Assembly (NCBI RefSeq): GCF_035918015.1
Contig: NZ_CP109132.1
Span: forward strand, 3,162,001 to 3,226,000
Origin: Streptomyces sp. NBC_01754
GTDB lineage: Bacteria > Actinomycetota > Actinomycetes > Streptomycetales > Streptomycetaceae
Direction of reading: 5' to 3'
Length of the DNA: 64,000 nucleotides
The notes under the pieces were generated by a model. That model saw only the letters and a list, made by a program, of their open reading frames with translations, ran no database searches and was not told the origin of the DNA. The position numbers and the translations under genes are program-made. The first letter of the stretch is position 1, and each line of letters starts with the position of its first letter. Below are positions 55,221-63,412 of this stretch, one piece after another.

Positions 55221-55247
55221 CATCGAAGACCCGGAAGGATGCCGATC

Positions 55248-55546
55248 ATGGCTGCTCCCCGTAAGTACCCCGACGAGCTGCGCGAGCGTGCGACGCGGCT
55301 GGCGATCGAGGCCCGTAAGGATCCCGTCGGCAGGGCTGGTGCGATCAAGCGGATCGCCGATCAGCTCGACGTGCACCCCGAGGCCCTGCGGGGCTGGGTC
55401 AAGCGGGCCGAAATCGACTCGGGTGTCGTGCCCGGCACGACCAGCTCGGAGGCGGCCCGGATCGCGGAGCTGGAGCGGGAGGTGAAGGAACTGCGGCGGG
55501 CGAACGCGATTTTGAAGTCCGCCTCGGCTTTCTTCGCCGCGGAGCT
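55248..55546 (+). CDS. IS3 OrfA (transposase helix-turn-helix subunit), first exon
   Basis: The exon encodes about 99 residues: HTH_Tnp_1 domain RKYPDELRERATRLAIEARKD...AIKRIADQLDVHPEALRGWV, then a leucine-zipper-like segment EAARIAELEREVKELRRANAILKSASAFFAAEL. The ATG at 55248 has GGAAGGA 9 bases upstream. At 55546 the coding frame meets the group II intron. If the intron is spliced out, the frame continues into 57756 as LDRPLR and a stop, which is exactly the normal end of this OrfA family. Unspliced, it reads a foreign 24-residue tail. Confidence 0.9.
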
Positions 55547-56184
55547 GTGCGCCACGAGGCGCGATGTTGATCGAGAGGTGGTGGAAGACCACTTCCGTCG
55601 GGCCGCCGTAGCGGCCTGATCGAAGCTTGGGGGCAGCCCGGTCCGGGGAACGCCGGTGAGGGTGGCAAGCGGCCCCGACGAAGACGGGGCGTGCCGGAAC
55701 TGCCAGACGGTGCGGGCCCGTTCAGCGAGGTCAGAAGGTGTAGCGAGAGCGAACCAGTGGTGGACGCCCCGTAACAGCGAAGCCGGGTCAAATCTGGTGG
55801 ATATGGGCCGGTACGCAGTGCGTGAGGGCCGGGCCTTTCGGCCCGGTTACTCAACTCCGAAGCCGTTTGGTTCCGTCGGTGGGGAGGCCACGTCGAAAGT
55901 CTGCGGCGTAGACGTGGCGATGCTGCCGGGGTAGAGCTGGGCGCCTCCCTGACCGATCGATCACATCGTGAACGTGGGAACCATCCCCGGTCGCCCTCCT
56001 GCCGGACAGCCGGTCCGGGGGCGGGCAGGTCCGTTGCCGACTGATGGCCGTGGGATGGGGCGGAGGCCCCGTAGTAGTCGCGGGCGTAACGACCCGCCGT
56101 GGAGGCCGTGAGAGACGGCCGCAGGGCAAAGGGGGCCAGCAAGCCAGCAGTCGAGGCTGCTGGAATATCAGGAGGTTTTCGCTG

Positions 56185-57620
56185 GTGAATACCGACGAAC
56201 TGGAGCACGCCATATATGTGGCGGAGCGACGGGTACTGAATATCCAGACCAAGCTGCACCGTTGGGCTCGTGATGATCCTCATCGCAGGTTCGACGACCT
56301 CTGCAACCTCGTTGCCGATCCCGGTTTCCTTCTGGTGGCCTGGGACCGGGTGAGGGGTAACAAGGGTGCCCGCACGGCTGGAGTGGACGGGCACACAGCC
56401 CGTTCCGTCGAGGCCGGGCAGGGCGTCGAGGAATTCCTTGACGGACTGCGGTCGCAGCTGAAGGACCGTAGTTTCCGCCCGCTACCGGTGCGGGAGCGAA
56501 TGATTCCGAAGGCCGGCGGAAAGCTTCGCCGCCTGGGGATCGCAACCATCACCGACCGGGTGGTCCAGGCATCTTTGAAACTGGTGCTGGAGCCGATTTT
56601 TGAGGCGGACTTCCTCCCGTGTTCCTACGGGTTCCGCCCGAATCGCCGAGGTCATGACGCGGTAGCCGAGGTGCGCTATCTCTCCTCGCGGCCACGCAAT
56701 TATGAGTGGATCGTTGAGGGAGACATCACGGCATGCTTTGACGAAATCTTGCATCCGGCCCTGATGGACCGAGTGCGGCGTCGAGTCGGGGACAAACGCG
56801 TTCTGGACCTGGTGAAGGCATTCCTGAAGTCGGGCATCCTCGGAGAGGACCGCCTGCTGCGGGAAACCACCGCCGGGGCCCCCAAGGGTCGATTCTTTCG
56901 CCTCTGCTCAGCAACGTGGCACTGTCGGTCGTGGACGAGTACATCGCCCAGGTGCCGGGAGGCCCGAGCGCTGGGAAAGTGGACCGTGCCAGACGGCACC
57001 GCCATGGTCTGCCCAACTACCGCCTTATTAGGTATGCGGACGACTGGTGCCTGATGGTCTTCGGCTCGAAAGCTGATGCCGAGGTCCTGCGCGAGGAAAT
57101 CACTGAGGTCTTGTCCAAGATGGGCTTGCGCCTGTCGCCGGAGAAGACCTTGATTACCCATATCGATGAGGGACTGGACTTTCTCGGGTGGCACATCCAG
57201 CGTCACCGCAAGAGGGGGACCAGTCAGTACTACGTCTACACCTATCCCGCGAAGAAGGCTGTCCAGGCCGTGAAGCGGAAGGTCAAGACGCTGTGCCGCG
57301 AGGTCGAAGTGAACCAGCCGTTGGATGACCTGCTGCGTCGTTTGCATATGGCGTTGCGGGGCTGGTGTGCTTACTTCCGGCCCGGGGTGTCCTCCGCAAC
57401 CTTCGCTTATCTGAGCCACTACACGTGGCAGACGGTATGGCGATGGATGCGGCGAAAACACCGCCGGTCCACCTGGAAGGAAATCCGCAACCGCTATTGT
57501 GGCGGCGGATGGTGGCCCTCCAGTGAGAACAGGGAGCTGTTCGATCCTGAGAAGGTAGGCGCGACCCGCTACCGATACCGAGGCTCGATAATTCCGGCTC
57601 CCTGGCCCATCGCGGGATGA
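56185..57620 (+). pseudogene. Group II intron reverse transcriptase/maturase, interrupted by one frameshift
   Basis: GTG start at 56185 with AGGAGG 9 bases upstream. The first frame gives RT blocks 0-4: NKGARTAGVDG, RPLPVRERMIPKAGGKLRRLGIATITDRVVQ, YGFRPNRRGHDAV, and TACFDEI with the first Asp. At the run GGG (56886-56888) in the APKG block the frame breaks. The next frame resumes with SILSPLLSNVALSVVDEY, the catalytic YADDW, GLDFLGWHIQRH and maturase domain X up to 57620. One missing G explains the break. No HNH endonuclease follows. It may be inactive, a sequencing error, or rarely rescued by slippage. Confidence 0.87.
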
Positions 57621-57657
57621 GGATGTTCAACACGCAGCCCATTTCGGGGCTTGTGGA

Positions 57658-57691
57658 GAGCCCGGTGCATTGAGAGGTGCCCGCCGGGTTC
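57658..57691 (+). ncRNA. Group II intron domain V
   Basis: A 34-nt hairpin, the invariant length: GAGCCCGG pairs with CCGGGTTC, a bulge follows, and the GAGA tetraloop caps the distal stem. The AGC catalytic triad is at its base. Domain VI-like pairing follows to 57755. Confidence 0.8.
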
Positions 57692-57755
57692 GGGAAGCGG
57701 TCCGGGGAAACGGGCCGGCCGAAAGGCCGGAACCGCGCCTCGGACCGACTTTCAC

Positions 57756-58690
57756 GGACCGTCCACTGCGATGAAGGGCGCTACATCGACCAGTACAAGG
57801 AGACGTTCGGCGTCCAGCCGATCTGTGACGTCCTCGCCGAGACGGACGCGCCGATCGCGCCGAGCGCCTACTACGCCGCCCGCTCCCGCCCGCCGTCGGC
57901 CCGCAGTCTGCGCGATGAGCAGCTCACCGAGGAGATACGCCGCATCCACGCCGACAACTACGGCGTCTACGGGGCCCGCAAGATTCATGCCGCCCTGGTC
58001 CGCGAAGGCGTCGAGGTGGCCCGCTGCACCGTCGAACGCCTGATGAGAGCGGCCGGACTTCGCGGCGTGATCCGGGCCAAGAGCCCGCGCACCACCCGTC
58101 CCGCCCCCGAGACCGACCGTCCGGCCGACCTGGTCGAGCGGCAATTCACCGCAACTGCCCCCAATCAGCTGTGGGTTGCTGACATCACCTACATCAGAAC
58201 GTTCTCCGGCTGGGTCTATGCGGCCTTCGTCATCGACGTCTTCTCCCGCATGGTCGTCGGCTGGCAGGTCGCCACCAGCCTCTACACCGATCTCGCCCTC
58301 GACGCGCTGGAGATGGCGATCTGGCGCCGCCGGCACACCGGCGCCGACCTGGCCGGCCTCACGCATCACTCGGACCGCGGAGTCCAATATCGAGCCATTC
58401 GCTACACCGAACGCCTCGCCGACGAGGCGGCCGTGGCCTCGGTCGGGTCCAAGGGCGACAGCTATGACAACGCCCTCGCCGAGGCGTTCAACAGCCTCTT
58501 CAAAGCCGAGCTGATCCGCAACAAGGGGCCCTGGACGTCCATGAACGACGTTGAGATCGCGGTCGCCGAGTACGTCGACTGGTTCAACCAGCGTCGCCTG
58601 CACGGCGAGCTCGGGCACATCACCCCCGCCGAGTGCGAGGCCACCCACTACGCGGCCGAACCCCCGGCGTCACTCCAGAAAACCAGCTAA
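57756..58690 (+). CDS. IS3 OrfB (DDE transposase catalytic subunit), second exon
   Basis: About 310 residues. HTH_21-like VYGARKIHAALVREGVEVARCTVERLMRAAGL, then the integrase core: first Asp in WVADITYIRTFSGW, second in LTHHSDRGVQY, and Glu in NALAEAFNSLFKAEL with the downstream Lys/Arg. It ends HITPAECEATHYA, typical of IS3. It is in another frame from OrfA, as in other IS3 elements that use frameshifting. By my reading the shift is +1 rather than the usual -1, so the exact start or slippage site is open. All catalytic residues are present. Confidence 0.88.
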
Positions 58691-58695
58691 CTCAC

Positions 58696-58720
58696 TCTCC
58701 ATAAAACCCGGGGCTTGACA
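58696..58720 (+). repeat. Right terminal inverted repeat of the IS3 element
   Basis: Inverted partner of 55196-55220, ending in CA. The adjoining base 58721 begins the truncated flavoprotein gene. Confidence 0.85.
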
Positions 58721-59019
58721 ATCGACGCCGCCCGCCTGCTGCTGGAGCAGATCGCGGCGGTGGCCGACTCCGGCCGGGAGATCACCGCGCTGGAGACGGC
58801 CCGCGCCAGCGGGACTCCGCGATGGTGGCCGACCTGCTCGTCGGGGCCGTGGACCGGCTGTTCCGGGCATCCGGGACGGCCGGGCACAGCGAGGACTCAC
58901 CCCTCCAGCGGCTGTGGCGGGACGTCCATTCGGCCGCCGGGCACATCGTGCTCCAGCTCGGCCCCGACGCGAGCGCCTACGCGGCCCGCGCACTGTCCAC
59001 CGGCCCGGCCGAGCGGTAG
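58721..59019 (+). pseudogene. C-terminal remnant of an acyl-CoA-dehydrogenase-like flavin monooxygenase
   Basis: Only the last 100 or so residues survive. IDAARLLLEQIAAVADSGREITALETARAS is followed, after a one-base loss near 58812, by DSAMVADLLVGAVDRLFRASG and SPLQRLWRDVHSAAGHIVLQ, the closing helices of the HsaA/DszC type of acyl-CoA dehydrogenase fold. The 5' part is removed at the IS3 right end. It is a dead fragment marking a deletion or rearrangement caused by the IS. Confidence 0.8.
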
Positions 59020-59077
59020 CGGACACCGCACGCCCCGGCCGGCCCCGCCATCGGGGGCCGGCCAGGGCACAGCGCGT

Positions 59078-59986
59078 TCAGGCGGCCGACGGCGGCCCGG
59101 GCGGGAAGGGGATCTCTGAGAGCGGCGGCAGCAGCGACTCCTCCTCGTAGTCGAGGTGGGCGTTCAGCTCCGAGGACATCCGGGCCAGCTCCTTGCGGAA
59201 CCGCTCCGGGTCGGCACCCGTGATGTCGGAGAGCAGCGCGCTCAGCTCCTGCTGCAGCCGCGCAACCGTGACGTGTTCGGTCCGCAGCCGCTCGAAGACG
59301 TCCGCCAGGTGCGGGTTCTGCGCCGCGAGCGCGGGGAACATGTGGGCGTCCTCACCGGCGTGGTGGAACTCCAGCGTCTGGCAGAAGGCCAGGCAGTGCT
59401 GGCGGATCTGGAGCCCGAGCCCCACCGCCGACGCCGCCCCCTCGCCCTCGTGCGCGGCTGCCTTCGCGAAGTACTCGTCCACCTCGGCACTCACGTGCCG
59501 CAGCTGCCCGCGCAGCCACACGTGCACCTCGACCAGCTTGTCGGCCAGGCTCCGCACCTGCGCCGGGCCCTCGCCCGGAGCGGGGTCGCTCTTCTGCAGC
59601 GCCACCACGGGCAGGACACGGGTGGTGTTCTCCTGGTACTCGCCGTAGCCCGGCTCCGAGGCCACCACGTGCGCGAACAGCCGGTCGCGGTGCTCGCCCT
59701 CGGCCGGCACCGCGACCGCCTCGAAGGAGTCGGCACCGATCTCCACCGTCACCAGCGGATGCGCGAGCACGTTGTGGTACCAGTCGGGGTGCTTGGGCCC
59801 GCCCAGGTCGGAGCCGATGACCAGGAGCTCGTCGCCGTGACGCACGTAGCCCAGCGGGACGGTCCGCTCCTCGCCCGACTTGGCGCCGGTGGTGGTGAGC
59901 AGCAGCAGGTCACTGCCCTCGAAATAGCCGCCGACCTTTCCCTGGTTCGCGCGGAACTCGTCGATGACGGACTGGTTGAAGGACAT
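59078..59986 (-). CDS. F420-type deazaflavin nitroreductase (DUF385) fused to a hemerythrin domain
   Basis: 302 residues. Residues 1-125 form a nitroreductase/deazaflavin-dependent split-barrel: LLLLTTTGAKSGEERTVPLGYVRHGDELLVIGSDLGGPKHPDWYHNVLAHPLVTVEIG. Residues 140-290 form a four-helix hemerythrin HHE domain with candidate iron ligands His in QIRQHCLAF, HHAGEDAHMFPAL, LRTEHVTV and LNAHLDYEEESLLP. The two domains occur singly elsewhere. A redox enzyme with an oxygen- or iron-binding partner domain is inferred. The start ATG at 59986 has AAGGAG 11 bases upstream. It is intact amid broken neighbours. Confidence 0.88.
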   Translation of the reverse strand: MSFNQSVIDEFRANQGKVGGYFEGSDLLLLTTTGAKSGEERTVPLGYVRHGDELLVIGSDLGGPKHPDWYHNVLAHPLVTVEIGADSFEAVAVPAEGEHRDRLFAHVVASEPGYGEYQENTTRVLPVVALQKSDPAPGEGPAQVRSLADKLVEVHVWLRGQLRHVSAEVDEYFAKAAAHEGEGAASAVGLGLQIRQHCLAFCQTLEFHHAGEDAHMFPALAAQNPHLADVFERLRTEHVTVARLQQELSALLSDITGADPERFRKELARMSSELNAHLDYEEESLLPPLSEIPFPPGPPSAA

Positions 59987-60408
59987 ACGGGGTCGGACTC
60001 CTTGGTGAGGCGAGAGAGGAAGGAAGAAGGAGAGGAGAGGACGCGTGCGCGCGCATCGGCCCGTACCGGCGGCAGAGGTGCCGGAAGCGGGGCTGCCGGA
60101 AACAGCGGCGCGGACACGGAGGAAACGGCACGGCCGGCCAGAGTGGCGGTGCGGGCGCGCGGAGGCGCCTGTATCAGGCGGAGCCTGGGGGAAGAGAACG
60201 CATGGGATGGTCCCTGATCTGCGGGCGGCCGCCCGGTCACCGGCCGGCCCAGTTCTCTTTGGCCGGCGCCACGCGCCACGTCCCTCATTAGAACGAGCGC
60301 TCAGAGATCTTGTCAACGCGGCCCGAGCGGCCCTCCTGGCCGGATTCGAGCGATGCCCGAGCGCCCCTTCCCACACTGCGGCCGACGACCGTACGACAGG
60401 GGGCGCGA
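59987..60408. other. 422-base intergenic region, no recognisable gene
   Basis: Divergent space between the nitroreductase-hemerythrin gene and the propeller pseudogene. It contains the short palindrome GAGCGCTC (about 60296-60303) but no credible coding frame. Confidence 0.5.
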
Positions 60409-61395
60409 TGTACACCACGGACACAACACGACGACGGTTCCTCGGTTTCGGCGCGGCAGTGGGCGGCGCCGTACTGTTCGGCGCCGCTGGCGGAGGCGGC
60501 ACGGCGGTCGCCGCCGAACGGGACCGCCGCCGGACCGGATACCCGGATGTCCTGAACCTGACCAACGGCTTCCACCCAGCCGGCATCGGCATCGGCCCGA
60601 CACCGTACGCCTACTTCGGCTCGCTGCTCGGCGGAGCGGTCTACCGGGCCTCACTGCTCACAGGCGAAGGGCAAGGTGATCAATCCGGGCCTGAGGGAGG
60701 GCTACTACGCCGTCGGACTGCAGGTGGACGAGCGGCAACGGGTGTTCGTCGCCGGCGGCTGGGGGCGGCTGATCACCGTGATGGACGGAATCACCGGGAA
60801 GGTCATCCAGACGTATGAGGTCGGCAACGCCGACACCTTCGTCGACCACGTGGTCCTTACGCCGCGCGCCGCCTGGTTCACCTACTCCTTCAACGGGCAG
60901 CTGTTCGGCCTGCCGCTCCGGCCGCGCGGAGCGCTCCCGGCAGGCGACCAGGTGGTGCTCCTGAAGCTGGGCGGCGAATGGACAGAGGGCCCGTCGGACG
61001 GGCTCACCGCGACGGGCGTCGCGGCCACCCCGGACGGTTCCGCGCTCATCGTCGTCAACATCCACGCCCACGGCGGCAGCCTGTTCCGGGTCGCCCCGGC
61101 GACCGGAGACGCCCGCCGCATCGACCTGGGCGGGGTCACACCGCCCACCACCAATGGAATCCTGGTGCACGGCCGCACCCTGTACGCACCCCGCATGAAC
61201 GACCTCGCGGTCCTGCGCCTCGACCCGACCGGCCACAACGCCCGCCTGGCCCGCACGGTCACCGACCCGCGCTTCAAGACCCCTGTGCGGCCGCCATCCA
61301 CGGCACCCGCATCTACCTGCCCAACTCCCGCTTCCCGCAGCCCCCGGAGCCGGACCTCCCGTACAACGCGGTGGCGCTCTCCCTGCCGCTGCAGC
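60409..61395 (+). pseudogene. Frameshifted SMP-30/gluconolactonase-like secreted beta-propeller
   Basis: The start is intact: MYTTDTTRRRFLGFGAAVGG is a twin-arginine signal peptide, followed by VLNLTNGFHPAGIGIGPTPYAYFGSLLGG. An extra base near 60666 shifts the frame; the protein resumes as NPGLREGYYAVGLQVDERQRVFVAGG...VLTPRAAWFTYSFNGQLF...DGLTATGVAATPDGSALIVVN. A missing base near 61285 shifts it again to AAAIHGTRIYLPNSRF and PYNAVAL, after which no proper stop follows. Three frames are thus needed for one product: a decayed exported lactonase-like enzyme. Confidence 0.82.
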
Positions 61396-61481
61396 GGCAT
61401 CGGGGGAGGCGGCGGGCCACACTGCTCCCGGGGCACGCCGCCCACCGGAGAAGGGTCCGGAACCGACCGGGGAGGATCAGC

Positions 61482-61801
61482 GTGCGACGGGAAGATGCCT
61501 GTGTCCGTTCTTGTACGATCCGGCTCTCGCCGGTGATGCCTGCCGAAGACGCCGTCGCAGACGGTCTGGTGGAGGCCGAGAACGTGCGGCGGGCGCAGAG
61601 CACCGGCGTGACGGTGGCCGACCGGTCGGCACCGGACATGGGCGTGGCCGCCGCGCGGGCGGCCATGGCACGGTCCGGTTCGGCGGCGGACGACATCTCA
61701 CTGCTCCTGCACGCGTCGTTGTACTACCAGGGCCACGGCATGTGGGCGTCGGCCTCCTATACGCAGCGCCTCGCGGTGGGCAATCGCTGCCCGGGCATGG
61801 A
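61482..61801 (+). pseudogene. Truncated 3-oxoacyl-ACP synthase III (KAS III)-like N-terminus
   Basis: GTG at 61482 with GGAGG 7 bases upstream opens VRREDACVRSCTIRLSPVMPAEDAVADGLVEAENVRRAQSTGVTVADRSAPDMGVAAARAAMARSG and continues to QRLAVGNRCPGME, the N-terminal 105 residues of an actinobacterial KAS III-like protein. Homology then stops abruptly at about 61801, before the active-site Cys. The joined DNA belongs to the next, oppositely oriented gene. It was cut by a deletion or insertion. Confidence 0.75.
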
Positions 61802-61863
61802 GCGCTCGTCGAGCCATAGGTTTCTTTCGCGAGGCTCGCACAGCGCGCGGCTAGGCCTGAACC

Positions 61864-62972
61864 TCAGAAGCGGGCGTATCGGCTGTCGATGCAGTCGGAG
61901 CACATGGGAATCGACTCCCCGTCGGGGCATGATGTTCAGCACAGCTCCGCAGCCGCCTTCACAGCTGATCAGGTTGTCGAACACGGTGCCGCACGAGAAG
62001 CAAAGGGGCGTAGCCCCCGGCTGACTCGCCGCAGTCACCGCCTCAGTCACGAGCGCGCGTACCCCGCAGTCCGGGCACTCGGCCACGGGAGGGTCGCCGC
62101 CGTCTCGGAAGGCTGAATGCTCGTCCAGTCCCAGGACGATCCACGCGTAGTTGGCAGCGGCGGACTCGACAGCGTCCGGCCATACCTGGTGGCAGAACAG
62201 GCGGCTGGAGCCATCGTCGCCGTTGTAGGCGACCATGTCCCACTGCTCGCAGTCGGGGCACTTCACCGTCACGTCGGCGACCTTGGACAGCTCGCCCCGG
62301 AGGTTGTTCATGCGCTGCTTGACCAGCGTCTCAATTCCTCTGAGCTGCAACCGGAACGAGCCCATGTCATCCTCGACGCCCTGAGCTTCGGCGGGTTCGA
62401 GCCCTGGGATGAGGTGCCTGTGGATGAATGTGATCAGCGAGTCGAGCACCCTCGCCGCACGGGACTCGATGGCGTACGCGTTGTGCTTCAGCCCGTAGTG
62501 CTGGAGGGCGTTGCGGTGGTCTGAAAGCTCTTTGATCCGTTTCCGGTCGTCCTCTTCGATTGCGAGGCGGGCAATGTTGCGGAGCCGGTCAAACGCGTCC
62601 AGGGTGCCGCAGCTCCTTGAAGTCACCCTTCTGCCAAGCGTCGTGAGTCGCCTTCGTGGGGTCGGCGAAGATGAGGCTGAAGTACTCGCGCACAAGACGG
62701 GCCTTGAGCAGCACCTCGGTGGCCGCCTGGAGGTGGAGCACCGTGTACTTGAGGTCGCGGGCACCGGGAGGCTTTTCGCCTTCGGTCAGATGTTGGAAGA
62801 CACTCACCAAGTAGTCCATGCCGTTGGTCACGGGGGTGTGGGGCACGTTTGGCCGCGGGGACGGGTGTTCCGCCTTCTTCGCGCTCTGGGCGGGCACGGA
62901 GGCCGGCGCCGGAGTCTGCTCCGCGCCGCCCTCGAGCTCGTCGGGGTGTTGCGCGTCTGTCTGGTCGGTCAT
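61864..62972 (-). pseudogene. RX4H (HEPN-like) zinc-ribbon protein with two frameshifts
   Basis: ATG at 62972 with GAGGG 6 bases upstream. Frame 1 gives an acidic, Pro-rich start, then GMDYLVSVFQHLTEG and LHLQAATEVLLKARLVREYFSLIF. Near 62607 the frame changes to LDAFDRLRNIARLAIEEDDRKRIKELSDHRNALQHYG, whose RNALQH is an R-x4-H motif as in HEPN ribonucleases. The chain goes on to zinc-ribbon pairs CPDCEQW, CPDCG, CFSC and CEGGCG. A second shift near 61932 restores CPDGESIPMCSDCIDSRYARF and the stop at 61864. Intact forms would be about 365 residues. HEPN membership is inferred from the motif and helices; frameshifts make it non-functional unless they are read errors. Confidence 0.7.
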
Positions 62973-63180
62973 CGGGGCCCTCGCTGTACTCATGTGCCCC
63001 AAGGCTGCAGGGCGGCGGCTTGTAGGGATGGAACAACAATCAGCCCGTCGGCCGCCCGCCCCCATCGTCGCGCTCGGCCAGCGCCGCTGCATGCCAATTG
63101 CACGCTTGGCCACCGTTCGGCCACCACCGGGCGCCTGGCGGAGCCGCTGGGGTGGCGCATCGACAAGATTAAGGTAATGG

Positions 63181-63222
63181 AATGGAAAAAGCCCCAGGTC
63201 ACGGCGAGTGAGTCCTGGGGCT
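63181..63222 (-). terminator. Rho-independent terminator of the tRNA-Thr gene
   Basis: AGCCCCAGG and CCTGGGGCT form a perfect 9-bp stem with a 15-base loop, followed on the minus strand by TTTTTCC. It starts 7 bases after the tRNA 3' end. The best canonical terminator in the window. Confidence 0.9.
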
Positions 63223-63228
63223 AATCCG

Positions 63229-63302
63229 AGCCGCCTTCGGGATTCGAACCCGAGACCTACGCATTACGAGTGCGTTGCTCTGGCCAGCTGAGCTAAGGCG
63301 GC
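63229..63302 (-). tRNA. tRNA-Thr (anticodon CGU)
   Basis: 74 nt cloverleaf. Acceptor stem GCCGCCT/AGGCGGC, D arm AGCTC...GAGC, anticodon stem ACGCA/TGCGT with loop CTCGTAA (anticodon CGT, reads ACG), T arm TCGGG-TTCGAAT-CCCGA, discriminator T. CCA is not encoded. Its 3' side faces the decayed region, the usual target side for integrating elements. Confidence 0.97.
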
Positions 63303-63309
63303 ACGCTCC

Positions 63310-63327
63310 GTCGCACCATGGTGCGAC
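63310..63327. promoter_or_regulatory. 18-bp perfect palindrome in the tRNA-Thr 5' leader
   Basis: GTCGCACCA and TGGTGCGAC meet without a spacer, 8 bases upstream of the mature tRNA 5' end. A TAGACT that could be a -10 box lies further upstream (about 63340). The palindrome may be a leader hairpin or a protein site. Confidence 0.5.
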
Positions 63328-63412
63328 CAGCAGCGACGCCAAGTCTACACAGTTTCCCAGGGTGCTCCGAACCACCCGTCCATAGGGACGCGGCCGCAAG
63401 CCCGGAGCACCG

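Larger units (their letters stand above)
55547..57755 (+). mobile_element. Group II intron inserted in the IS3 element
   Basis: 2209 bases beginning with GTGCG, the standard group II 5' end, and containing a reverse transcriptase frame, a 34-nt domain V and a domain VI-like hairpin before the 3' end at CTTTCAC. The boundaries are set by the host: joining 55546 to 57756 rebuilds the OrfA C-terminus and stop. The intron lies exactly at the orfA/orfB overlap, on the sense strand, so splicing would let the IS stay active. Confidence 0.88.
55196..58720 (+). mobile_element. IS3-family insertion sequence carrying a group II intron
   Basis: The ends are 25-bp imperfect terminal repeats (55196-55220 and 58696-58720) sharing CCCCGGGTTT and ATGGAGA, starting TG and ending CA. 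Without the 2209-base intron the element is 1316 bp, a normal IS3 size. It encodes OrfA (55248) and OrfB (to 58690). The 3 bases flanking each end (TAC and ATC) do not match, so there is no target duplication, which points to later recombination or deletion at one side. The right end cuts into an acyl-CoA dehydrogenase remnant. Confidence 0.9.

Noticed and set aside
57677..57770. ATG at 57677 as the OrfB start
   Set aside because: It lies inside the group II intron, within domain VI-like sequence, and would add a foreign N-terminus; the exon boundary at 57756 rules it out after splicing.
63200..63302. Attachment-site copy of the tRNA 3' end marking an integrated element
   Set aside because: I looked by eye for a second copy of the T-arm/acceptor sequence in 51-63 kb and found none, and no integrase gene is present; island origin stays an inference.
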